From Longimicrobiales bacterium (lineage in GTDB: Bacteria; Gemmatimonadota; Gemmatimonadetes; Longimicrobiales; Gaopeijiaceae), in assembly GCA_951813395.1 (NCBI GenBank), contig OX638356.1, positions 1,777,340-1,841,339 of the forward strand: 64,000 nt of DNA, written 5' to 3'. The translations under genes were made by a program, and so were the position numbers. This document shows, in pieces, positions 37,147 to 44,047 of this stretch. The notes under the pieces are model-generated. The model made no database searches. It was given only the letters and a program-made list of their open reading frames with translations, and was not told the origin of the DNA. Numbering within the stretch: position 1 is the first letter of the stretch; every line of letters starts with the position of its first letter.

Positions 37147-38466
37147 TCATCCGCCGCGCCGCCGCGGGGGCGCGCTCCGCTTCGCCGGGGCCCTCGATGG
37201 GGGGCGCTTCGGCGCCGGACGGGCCTTGGGCGGTGAACGCTTCGGCGCCGGACGGGCCTTGGGCGGTGAACGTCGCGGGGCGGGACGGGCCTTGGGCGGC
37301 GAACGCCGGGGGGCCGAAGACCGCACCTTCGGCGGCGAGCGCCGGGGCGCCGTCGATTTGATCGCGGGCCGCCTGGGCGCGGTCCGGATGGTCGTCGGCT
37401 GCCGTTTCGGGGGCGACGTGCGCACCGTTGTCGGCATGCGCCGGGGCGCCGGCGTCCGAACGGCGGGTTGGGGTCGCCGCGACGGGACGGACCGCGTCCG
37501 CGGAGCCGGTCGCCGCGGCCGGTCGGAGGTGACGGTTTCCGGACGCTTTCTCACCTTCGGGGGCGTGCCGCGGATCGGAGAGGGCCGCCTGGTCGTGCTG
37601 GGGGTGCCGCGCGTGGACGGTCGCGGGATCGCGGTCCTGGCTCCCGGCTGGTTGCGCGGACGCGCCGTGCGCACGCCCCTCAACTGCGACGCCCCGTCGA
37701 GCGAGCGGCCGCGCCGCGAGTCGATATCGTCCAGCGTTCCGTTGGGTCCGCGCGGCCTCAGGGTGGCCACGGGTCTCTCCGGGCCGTTGTCCGTCACGTA
37801 TACGGGGGGCTCCTTGTATCGGGGGCCGAAGAGGGGCGATCGCCCGGCGTAGCCGTCATGCGCGTAGTGGCGACGGGACTGGTAACGCCGGCCGCGATCC
37901 CAGTCGTCGTATCCCCAGTACCGTCCCCCGTACACGCCGTATGGGTAGCGCGACCAGCCCGGCGTCCACGCGTAGGACCACGCCGGCGCCCATCCGTAGG
38001 ACCACGCCGGCGCCCAGGCGTAGTAGTGCTGGGCCAGATATCGCCGGGACGGCCATCCGAGGAACCCGAAGGGCCTCCACCAGGGGTTGTACCATCCATC
38101 CCACGCCACCGGACCGTAGCCAAACGGACCGGCGCCCCAGCAATCGAGGAACGGATCGTAAAGGAATGGATCGTACAGGTAGGCATCCCGGCAGTGGGAG
38201 CGCCCGAGGAGGCCGTGTCCGTACCCGCCCCAATAGTTGTCGTGCACCCCGAAGCCAAGGCTGAACGACATGCCCACTCCGAACCCGATTCCTCCGCTCA
38301 GGCCGAATGGCTGATAGCCGAGACCGATTCCGGGAACGGTCCAGGACGGATAGCCTCCCGCAGCCAGACCCATTTGCCAGGAAACGTGATTCGTTACCTG
38401 GGCGCCGGCCGCAGCCGGCCCGGCAAGCATCGCTGCCGCCACGAGTATCGCTCTTGCGTTCTTCAT
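37147..38466 (-). CDS. exported Gly/Tyr/Trp-rich protein with basic Pro-Lys repeat tail
   Basis: 439 residues from ATG 38466 with GGAGG upstream. Signal peptide MKNARAILVAAAMLAGPAAA, then a Gly/aromatic-rich half (GYQPFGLSGGIGFGVGMSFS, YAWAPAWSYGWAPAWSYAWT) resembling proteins that form surface or inclusion layers, and a very basic low-complexity half with repeated units such as APRRSPPKARP and APKRSPPKARP. The tail could bind nucleic acid or polyanionic cell-surface polymers. No family recognised. Confidence 0.7.
   Translation of the reverse strand: MKNARAILVAAAMLAGPAAAGAQVTNHVSWQMGLAAGGYPSWTVPGIGLGYQPFGLSGGIGFGVGMSFSLGFGVHDNYWGGYGHGLLGRSHCRDAYLYDPFLYDPFLDCWGAGPFGYGPVAWDGWYNPWWRPFGFLGWPSRRYLAQHYYAWAPAWSYGWAPAWSYAWTPGWSRYPYGVYGGRYWGYDDWDRGRRYQSRRHYAHDGYAGRSPLFGPRYKEPPVYVTDNGPERPVATLRPRGPNGTLDDIDSRRGRSLDGASQLRGVRTARPRNQPGARTAIPRPSTRGTPSTTRRPSPIRGTPPKVRKRPETVTSDRPRRPAPRTRSVPSRRPQPAVRTPAPRRMPTTVRTSPPKRQPTTIRTAPRRPAIKSTAPRRSPPKVRSSAPRRSPPKARPAPRRSPPKARPAPKRSPPKARPAPKRPPSRAPAKRSAPPRRRGG
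37205..37339. repeat. 33-bp tandem repeats coding the basic tail
   Basis: Two identical 33-bp units (37205-37237 and 37238-37270), a third at 37271-37303 with changes, and a degenerate 36-bp unit to about 37339. Each unit encodes 11 residues of the SPPKARPAP(K/R)R type in the reverse frame. Being contiguous and in frame, these are protein repeats and not CRISPR. Confidence 0.85.
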
Positions 38467-38640
38467 AACCCGGCCTCCGCGTAACAAGGAATCGCGGCTA
38501 ACGAGACGCATCGATCGTGCCAAGATGGAAGATCGGACTAACCCCTTGTCCCGACAAGGGTTGACGGCGAGAGGTGATCGCGGCCCGCGCACACGTGTCC
38601 GGGCCGGAGGACACGGTCCGACACATTCGGCGGACAGGTG

Positions 38641-38829
38641 TCAAGCGAAAACCCAACGGTGCACCAGCAGCAATGCCAGGAAGGCGAGCAGTGGAGCGAC
38701 GGTAAGGAGGAGCTTCGCCGCGGTGCCCCCGACCGAGGCTTGCCGCGCGCCGGAAGGGGCCCGTTGCGCGCTGGTTGCGGCCTGCTGCGCGCTGGCTGCG
38801 GCCCGCTGTGTGCTGGAAGACCGAGTCAA
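38641..38829 (-). CDS. small Ala/Gln/Ser-rich single-pass membrane protein
   Basis: 62 residues from TTG 38829, chosen because GAGGAG lies about 5 bases upstream. The N-terminal half is repetitive (AAASAQQAATSAQRAPSGAR) and the C-terminus is one hydrophobic helix (LLLTVAPLLAFLALLLVHRW). The tail-end anchor suggests an inner-membrane protein with a cytoplasmic disordered head. Unknown function; it lies just beyond the insertion sequence. Confidence 0.5.
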   Translation of the reverse strand: MTRSSSTQRAAASAQQAATSAQRAPSGARQASVGGTAAKLLLTVAPLLAFLALLLVHRWVFA

Positions 38830-38944
38830 GGTACTCCTCGCCCGTTGCCGGTAACCCGGCCGCCACGTTTCACCGGATGTCCGGGTGCGTGGTTGCGGCC
38901 GGCCTGGTCCCCAAGTGTCGGCGCTTCGATTTCGATCCGCAAGT

Positions 38945-38960
38945 GGACGTCGTGCCATCC
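38945..38960 (+). repeat. target-site duplication, left copy
   Basis: GGACGTCGTGCCATCC is repeated exactly at 40508-40523, directly flanking the insertion sequence. Long duplications are characteristic of the IS1202 group. Confidence 0.9.
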
Positions 38961-39034
38961 TGTGAAACCAAAGTAGAAATGTCCGGGGTTTGTCCAAAGT
39001 AAGAATGTCCGCCTCTAGAGTTGGGATTTTGGGG

Positions 39035-39070
39035 CCTTGGTGGGAGGGCGCGCGCGCCCTCCCACCAAGG
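39035..39070. terminator. perfect 36-bp palindrome downstream of the transposase
   Basis: CCTTGGTGGGAGGGCGCG (39035-39052) is followed at once by its exact complement (39053-39070). It starts 30 bases after the transposase stop, inside the element, and there is no T-run. It could form a very stable hairpin ending the transposase message or shielding the element from outside transcription. Confidence 0.65.
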
Positions 39071-39099
39071 TGACCCCCTCCGCGGATATCCCAGCCGCT

Positions 39100-40407
39100 T
39101 CACCGGTCCTTCCCAGCAGTCTCGTCGCGCTCCCGCGCCTTCCGCTTCGCGGCAGCCAGCCGGACATCGTTCTCGAAGCCCCGCCGCCAAGGGTGGTTCG
39201 GCCGGGGCTTCGGCGGCGAGGACTTGGCCCTCGCAGGCTTCTCGGGCGTGGGCGCCGGACGGGGCCTGGGCCGTGCTCGCCCCAAGCACTCGGCCTCCAG
39301 ATACCGGTCTGCGGCGCGGATGCGGGTCTCCCCGTTGAGCCGCAGTTCCACGACGACCGAACTCCCGGGCGATACGTGCACGGCCTCCCGCTCCGGGATC
39401 TGCCAGTACACATTGCGGAAACGGATCGTGAAGTCGCGCTGGACCTCCCGTGTCTCCGTCTCCGCGAAGAGCGCCTCCAGGTCCACCCCGGGCGGCAGCG
39501 GCCGGTGCGCGTCCATGGGATCGCGCGGCTCGACCGTGAAGCGGTCGTTCCAGAACGGTGTCCACCACTCGGTCAGGAAGCGGTTCGCCCCGCCGAGGGT
39601 GTCGATGCCTGCGACCCGCATCTCCTTGATCAGCCGGTCCTGCGCCGTCCCGAAGCTGCGCTCGACCCGGCCCTTCGCCTGGGGAGAACCTGCCAGGATC
39701 ACCTCGACGCCCAACACGTCGAGCCCCCGCGCGATGATCGTGTCCGTCCGCTCCTCCTTCCTCGACAGCCACTGTCCGAAGTGCCCGGCATGGTCGGTGT
39801 AGACGGCCAGGGGGCGGCCGTGGCGGCGCAGATACCCGATGATCGCCCGCCGGTTCTCCGCTCCGTCGTCGCGCTCGACGAACCGCCCCATCATCAGGCG
39901 GCTCGTCGCGTCGTCGTGGATCGAGATCAGCACGCACTCCCCCGCCCGGTCCTCCAGCCACCGGTGCACCGAACTGTCCCACTGGCCCAGCTCCCCCAGC
40001 GCCGCCCGCCGCTCCCGCCGCCTGCGGTGCTTCGCACGCCTTCGCCGCCGCTCCCACAGACCATCGGCGAGCATCCAGTTCCGCAGCGTCTCCACGCTTA
40101 CACGCACGCCGAAGGTCCGCTCCAGGTGCTCGGCAAGCAGCGTCGGCCCGAAGTCCCGGTACAGCGGATCTCTCGCGACGGCCATCACCCGCTCCCGAAC
40201 CTCGGTCGGCAGCGACCGGTTCGACGGCCGCCCGCGCAGACCGTGAACGACGGCCGCGTCGCCCTCGGTCTCGAACCTCCGCCGCATCCGCCGAAAGTGC
40301 CGCCGCGTCACCCCCAGCCGTTCCGCCCCCGCCGCCGGTGTCAACACTCCCTCGCTCACCTGCCTCAACACCGAAATCCGGTCCCGCTCCTTCACACTCA
40401 GGTCCAT
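39100..40407 (-). CDS. IS1202-type DDE transposase
   Basis: 435 residues from ATG 40407, preceded by GAGAGGAG; the longer frame to 40440 has no such site. N-terminal helix-turn-helix (VSEGVLTPAAGAERLGVTRR, FRRMRRRFETEGD) and a second helical segment (FGVRVSVETLRNWML). DDE integrase core: GQWDSSVHRW..IHDDATSRL (first Asp), VYTDHAGHFGQWL (second Asp) and KGRVERSFGTAQDRL (Glu). The C-terminus is Pro/Lys/Arg-rich. No frameshift or stop is seen, so it may be active. Confidence 0.92.
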   Translation of the reverse strand: MDLSVKERDRISVLRQVSEGVLTPAAGAERLGVTRRHFRRMRRRFETEGDAAVVHGLRGRPSNRSLPTEVRERVMAVARDPLYRDFGPTLLAEHLERTFGVRVSVETLRNWMLADGLWERRRRRAKHRRRRERRAALGELGQWDSSVHRWLEDRAGECVLISIHDDATSRLMMGRFVERDDGAENRRAIIGYLRRHGRPLAVYTDHAGHFGQWLSRKEERTDTIIARGLDVLGVEVILAGSPQAKGRVERSFGTAQDRLIKEMRVAGIDTLGGANRFLTEWWTPFWNDRFTVEPRDPMDAHRPLPPGVDLEALFAETETREVQRDFTIRFRNVYWQIPEREAVHVSPGSSVVVELRLNGETRIRAADRYLEAECLGRARPRPRPAPTPEKPARAKSSPPKPRPNHPWRRGFENDVRLAAAKRKARERDETAGKDR

Positions 40408-40507
40408 ACGCTCCTCTCTCGTCACGCGTTCGGCTACCAACCGAACATGATCCGAAAGAGGACATTTCTACTTTGCTAAGACCGGACATTTCTAAATCGG
40501 TACGACA

Positions 40508-40523
40508 GGACGTCGTGCCATCC
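40508..40523 (+). repeat. target-site duplication, right copy
   Basis: Exact copy of 38945-38960. The 245 bases from here to rho show no convincing gene; joining the two flanks without the element does not restore a recognisable reading frame. Confidence 0.9.
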
Positions 40524-40767
40524 CGTCCGGGACCGGTTTCGGGCGGCGCTCTTGCCAAGCACAGCCCCCGGGGTCAATCTTGATTGCACCGACACCGTGC
40601 TCGGCCTCGAAGCGATGGAGTGTCCGCACGGCGTGTTTTCCGGACCCGCAGTTCCTGCCCCAGGTCAAGGCCCGTGGTGTTTCCCGGAACTGCCCCTTAG
40701 GGGGACGGGCAAGGTTCGACCGGGTCCGCGGCCCGCACAGCGGGAGCCGTACTCTCTGCAAGGTGTG

Positions 40768-42051
40768 ATGACCGTGACCGAACAAGCCCCCACAGAATCT
40801 CGAGAGGATAGACAACCCCGAAGAGGACGACGGGGAAGAGGGCGCGGGCGCCGCAGGAGAAGCAGGCGCCCCCAGGAGGAAAACGAAGTGCAGGTCAACG
40901 ACGAAAACAGGGAACCCGGCGAAGCGCTCGGCGTGCTCGAAGTGCTCCCGAGCGGGTCGGGCTTCATTCGCAGGCCCGACGAGGGGTACATCCCCGGCAA
41001 TAACGACATCTACGTCGGGTCGCGCCTGATTCACAGATTCGGTCTCCGCACCGGCGACGAACTGGCAGGGATCGTCGGGCGCCGCCCCCGCAATGGAAAG
41101 AGTCCGCCGCTTCGCTATCTGGACCTCGTCAACGGACAGGCGCCGGACACCGCCGCCGGCAGGCCCGACTTCAATCGGCTGAGCGCCATGCACCCGCGCA
41201 ACCAGCTCCGTCTGGAGTGCGACCGCGTGCATGCGGGGGAGCCGGACATGACCAATCGGGTCATCGACCTCTTCTGCCCACTGGGCAAGGGCCAGCGCGC
41301 GATGATCGTCGCGCCGGCGAAGGCCGGGAAGACCACGATCCTGCAGGCCGTGGCCGAGGGCGTCGTGAAGAACCACCCGGAATGCGAACTCATGATTCTG
41401 CTGGTCGACGAGAGGCCCGAGGAAGTCACCGAGATGGAAATGTGCGGCTTCGGCGAGGTCATCGCTTCGACCTTCGATCTGACCGCGGAGCGCCACTGCC
41501 AGGTTGCGGAGATGACCCTTGCGCGTGCTCGCCGGCGGGTGGAGGCGGGCAGCGACGTGGTCATCATACTCGACTCCATCACGCGCCTGGCGCGTGCCCA
41601 CAATACGGTCGAGGAGGGGAGCGGACGCACGCTCTCGGGTGGACTGGACGCCAACTCGCTCGAGAAGCCGAAGCGGTTCCTGGGGAGTGCGCGGCTGATC
41701 AAGGAGGATCAGGGGGGTGGATCGCTCACGATCATCGCCACCGCCCTGGTCGACACGGGTTCGCGCATGGACCAGGTGATCTTCGAGGAGTTCAAGGGCA
41801 CGGGGAACAGTGAACTGGTGCTGAGTCGCGAACTCGCTGACCGCCGGATCTTCCCGGCCATCGACCTGCGGGCTTCCGCGACGAGGAAGGAGGAGCTGCT
41901 GCTGTCGCCCGAAGCGCTCCGGCTGTCGAGGGCGATGCGGCGTCAGCTGTCGTCCCAGCACCCCGCCGACGCGATGGACGAGCTCCTGCGGGTGATGCGT
42001 CAGACCCGGTCCAATGACGAACTCATTACCGTGGCCCTGGAGAGACTTTAG
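40768..42051 (+). CDS. rho: transcription termination factor Rho
   Basis: 427 residues from ATG 40768. Hexameric RNA-dependent ATPase. The N-terminus is very Arg-rich (RRGRRGRGRGRRRRSRRPQE), as in Rho of high-GC lineages. Then the cold-shock-like RNA-binding domain (GVLEVLPSGSGFIRRPDEGY, YIPGNNDIYVGSRLIHRFGL) and the ATPase: Walker A APAKAGKTT, LLVDERPEEVTEM, VIILDSITRLARAHN (Walker B) and the Q/R loops (TGNSELVLSRELADRRIFPA). Its last codon overlaps the stop of the convergent SRPBCC gene. Confidence 0.97.
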   Translation: MTVTEQAPTESREDRQPRRGRRGRGRGRRRRSRRPQEENEVQVNDENREPGEALGVLEVLPSGSGFIRRPDEGYIPGNNDIYVGSRLIHRFGLRTGDELAGIVGRRPRNGKSPPLRYLDLVNGQAPDTAAGRPDFNRLSAMHPRNQLRLECDRVHAGEPDMTNRVIDLFCPLGKGQRAMIVAPAKAGKTTILQAVAEGVVKNHPECELMILLVDERPEEVTEMEMCGFGEVIASTFDLTAERHCQVAEMTLARARRRVEAGSDVVIILDSITRLARAHNTVEEGSGRTLSGGLDANSLEKPKRFLGSARLIKEDQGGGSLTIIATALVDTGSRMDQVIFEEFKGTGNSELVLSRELADRRIFPAIDLRASATRKEELLLSPEALRLSRAMRRQLSSQHPADAMDELLRVMRQTRSNDELITVALERL

Positions 42052-42599
42052 GGAGGCGGGCGCCTGTCGCTTCCTTCAACGAGTCGCTTCAGCTGTTCGA
42101 GGCTCTCGCTCAGTTGAAGGCCCTGGGACTCGTCCAGCGTAAGGGCGGTCCACCCCAGGATGGGATTCCAGCCGAGATCGGCTCGCTCGGTCCATGAGAC
42201 CAGGGATCCGGCCCCGCTGGCCTCGATGGAGATCGTTCCCTCGAAGCGGATCGCCGCATCCTCGATTTCGACGAGGTAGTCCACCCTCGCCGCCGGCTGC
42301 GCGTCCAGCAGCGTCAGCGATCCCGACCCGAGCGCGGGGTCATCCCACACGCGCCGTGCGCCCGTGCCCGCCACGGGGCCGTCGAACCGCGAATCCACCT
42401 CGCCCCAGGGCGTCCACTCCGTCCACGCCTGCAGGTCGTTGACGAAGGGGAAGACCGTCTCGGGAGAGGCGGCGATCTCGACCGTCCGCCTGACCTCCAC
42501 GCTTCCCGGCAGAAGGATGCCCACGATCAGGAAGGAGGCGGCCAGCAGGGCGAGGATGCCCGCCACGATCACCCCCGGGCGCGCCACGGTGCGCAGCAT
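42048..42599 (-). CDS. membrane-anchored SRPBCC (polyketide cyclase-like) protein
   Basis: 183 residues. One N-terminal helix (VIVAGILALLAASFLIVGIL) followed by an SRPBCC/START-like fold (VRRTVEIAASPETVFPFVND, LQAWTEWTPWGEVD, FEGTISIEASGAGSLVSWTE). Such proteins bind hydrophobic ligands; the ligand here is unknown. Its ATG directly follows the tesA stop (TGAATG), so the two are probably coexpressed. It converges on rho with a 4-base overlap. Confidence 0.8.
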   Translation of the reverse strand: MLRTVARPGVIVAGILALLAASFLIVGILLPGSVEVRRTVEIAASPETVFPFVNDLQAWTEWTPWGEVDSRFDGPVAGTGARRVWDDPALGSGSLTLLDAQPAARVDYLVEIEDAAIRFEGTISIEASGAGSLVSWTERADLGWNPILGWTALTLDESQGLQLSESLEQLKRLVEGSDRRPPP

Positions 42600-43337
42600 T
42601 CAGCAGGCTCCGTCCAGCTTGCAGCGGTCGGCGAGGTATCCCGCCAGCAGGGACCAGACGTGGTCGGCCACGGCCTCGTGCCCCCCGGCGTTGGGGTGGA
42701 TCCCGTCCGGCTGGTTGCGAGACGGAACCGCGGCAACGCCCTCGAGAAGGAACGGGATGAGCAGGACCTCTTCGTTCTCTTCGGCAATCCGCGGAAACAC
42801 CGTCCGGAAGGCCTCGGTGTACCTGGCCCCCAGGTTGGTGGGGGCCTGCATTCCTGCCACGACGATGCCTGCCTGCGGGTGGCGGAGCCGCGTTTCCCGG
42901 ACGATCCAGTCAAGGTTGTCGTACAGCGCATCGGGACTCTGGCCGCGCAGTCCGTCGTTGGCCCCCAGCTCCACGAAGAGTACGGCCAGCCGCGAGCCGT
43001 GTCGCTCGAGCAGATTGGCCAGGCGCGCGCGTCCGCCTGCCGAGGTGTCGCCGCTGACGCCCGCGTTGACCACCCGGTACTGCTGTCCGGCGTCGGCCAT
43101 GCGCCGTCCGACCAGGGCCGGAAACGCCAGATCGGGGTCGCCCAGCCCGTAGCCGGCGGTCAGGCTCGTGCCGATGAAGACAATCCGGGGTGTACCCGCC
43201 GAATCCCGTTCGCCAGCTTCAGAAGGCGCAGTGACCGGTGCCGGCGACGTGACCGGACGGTCTCTCTCTTCCCCGCAGGCCGCCAGCGCTGCCGCCGAAG
43301 TAGCCAGTGAAAGGACAAGGACCGTACGAAAGATGAT
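42600..43337 (-). CDS. tesA: SGNH arylesterase / lysophospholipase (TesA-like), lipoprotein
   Basis: About 246 residues. Catalytic blocks: IVFIGTSLTAGYGLGD (Ser nucleophile in the GxSLTxG box), VVNAGVSGDTSAGG, VELGANDGLRG and the Asp/His box DGIHPNAGGHEAVA. The N-terminus is a lipoprotein signal (VLVLSLATSAAALAACGEE). No ATG, GTG or TTG lies in frame close to it; ATC 43337 is where a normal signal would begin, and the only nearby ATG (43523) is inside the opposite gene. The tesA/ybbA/ybbP arrangement, divergent as here, is conserved from E. coli. Confidence 0.85.
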   Translation of the reverse strand: MIFRTVLVLSLATSAAALAACGEERDRPVTSPAPVTAPSEAGERDSAGTPRIVFIGTSLTAGYGLGDPDLAFPALVGRRMADAGQQYRVVNAGVSGDTSAGGRARLANLLERHGSRLAVLFVELGANDGLRGQSPDALYDNLDWIVRETRLRHPQAGIVVAGMQAPTNLGARYTEAFRTVFPRIAEENEEVLLIPFLLEGVAAVPSRNQPDGIHPNAGGHEAVADHVWSLLAGYLADRCKLDGAC

Positions 43338-44046
43338 CGAAGCCCACGGGCTGACGCGGACATTCAGCAGCGGCGGCCGTCCCCTGGAGGTGCTCAGGAG
43401 CGTCGAACTGGAGATCTCCGCCGGCGAGTTCGTGGCGGTGGCGGGGCCGTCTGGGAGCGGAAAAACCACCCTTCTGGGTCTCCTTGCGGGGCTCGACCGA
43501 CCCACGGCCGGACGCGTGATCATCGATGGTCAGGACCTCGACGCGCTCACTGAAGATGAACGAGCGCGATTCCGGGTCAACCGCATCGGGTTCGTGTTCC
43601 AGACGTTTCACCTGCTTCCTGCCCTGACCGCGCTCGAAAACGTGCTGGTGCCGCTGGAACTGACGGGGCGAGCGGCGGATGGCCGGCGGACGGACTCGGG
43701 TCAACGCGCCGCGTCGAAGCGGGCCTCGGCGCTGCTGGACCGCGTCGGACTGGGCGACCGCGCCCATCACTACCCGGTGCAGCTCTCGGGTGGGGAACGC
43801 CAGCGCGTGTCCCTCGCCCGTGCATTCGCCAACCGTCCCCGGATTCTCTTCGCGGACGAACCCACGGGGAATCTGGACCGCGAGACAGGCGCGAGGGTGG
43901 CCGCGCTGCTCGAACGGCTCAATCGGGATGCCGGAACGACGCTCGTGCTGGTCACGCACGACGGTGAGCTCGCGGGCCGCGCGGACCGCATCCTCCGCCT
44001 GGAGGGAGGCCGTATCGTGGAGAAGGCGCCGCGGGCCGTTGGGTAG
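43333..44046 (+). CDS. ybbA: ABC transporter ATP-binding protein (YbbA/LolD family)
   Basis: 237 residues from ATG 43333. Walker A GPSGSGKTT, Q-loop FVFQTFHLLPALTALENV, signature LSGGERQRVSLARAF, Walker B RILFADEPTGNLD, H-loop VTHD. MacB/LolD-type ATPase that pairs with the following FtsX-like permease. A short Arg/Gly-rich insert (about 115-135) precedes the signature. Its start overlaps the divergent tesA region. Confidence 0.92.
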   Translation: MIEAHGLTRTFSSGGRPLEVLRSVELEISAGEFVAVAGPSGSGKTTLLGLLAGLDRPTAGRVIIDGQDLDALTEDERARFRVNRIGFVFQTFHLLPALTALENVLVPLELTGRAADGRRTDSGQRAASKRASALLDRVGLGDRAHHYPVQLSGGERQRVSLARAFANRPRILFADEPTGNLDRETGARVAALLERLNRDAGTTLVLVTHDGELAGRADRILRLEGGRIVEKAPRAVG

Positions 44047-44047
44047 A

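Larger units (their letters stand above)
38961..40507 (-). mobile_element. IS1202-type (ISNCY) insertion sequence, complete, 1547 bp
   Basis: The element starts TGT (38961) and ends ACA (40507), with imperfect terminal inverted repeats (18 of 24 matches; TGTGAAACC.. versus TGTCGTACC.. inward to a shared AGAAATGTCC). It lies between perfect 16-bp direct repeats and contains one transposase gene. Subterminal copies of CAAAGTAGAAATGTCC occur at 38969-38984 and inverted at 40460-40475, with a variant at 38995-39010; these are probable transposase-binding sites. Intact ends and exact duplication suggest a fairly recent insertion. Confidence 0.92.

Noticed and set aside
37205-37339. CRISPR array
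   Set aside because: Repeats are contiguous, without spacers, and in frame within a protein gene.
38870-40600. A host gene interrupted by the insertion sequence
   Set aside because: Joining the flanks at the 16-bp duplication gives no recognisable protein in any frame I tried.
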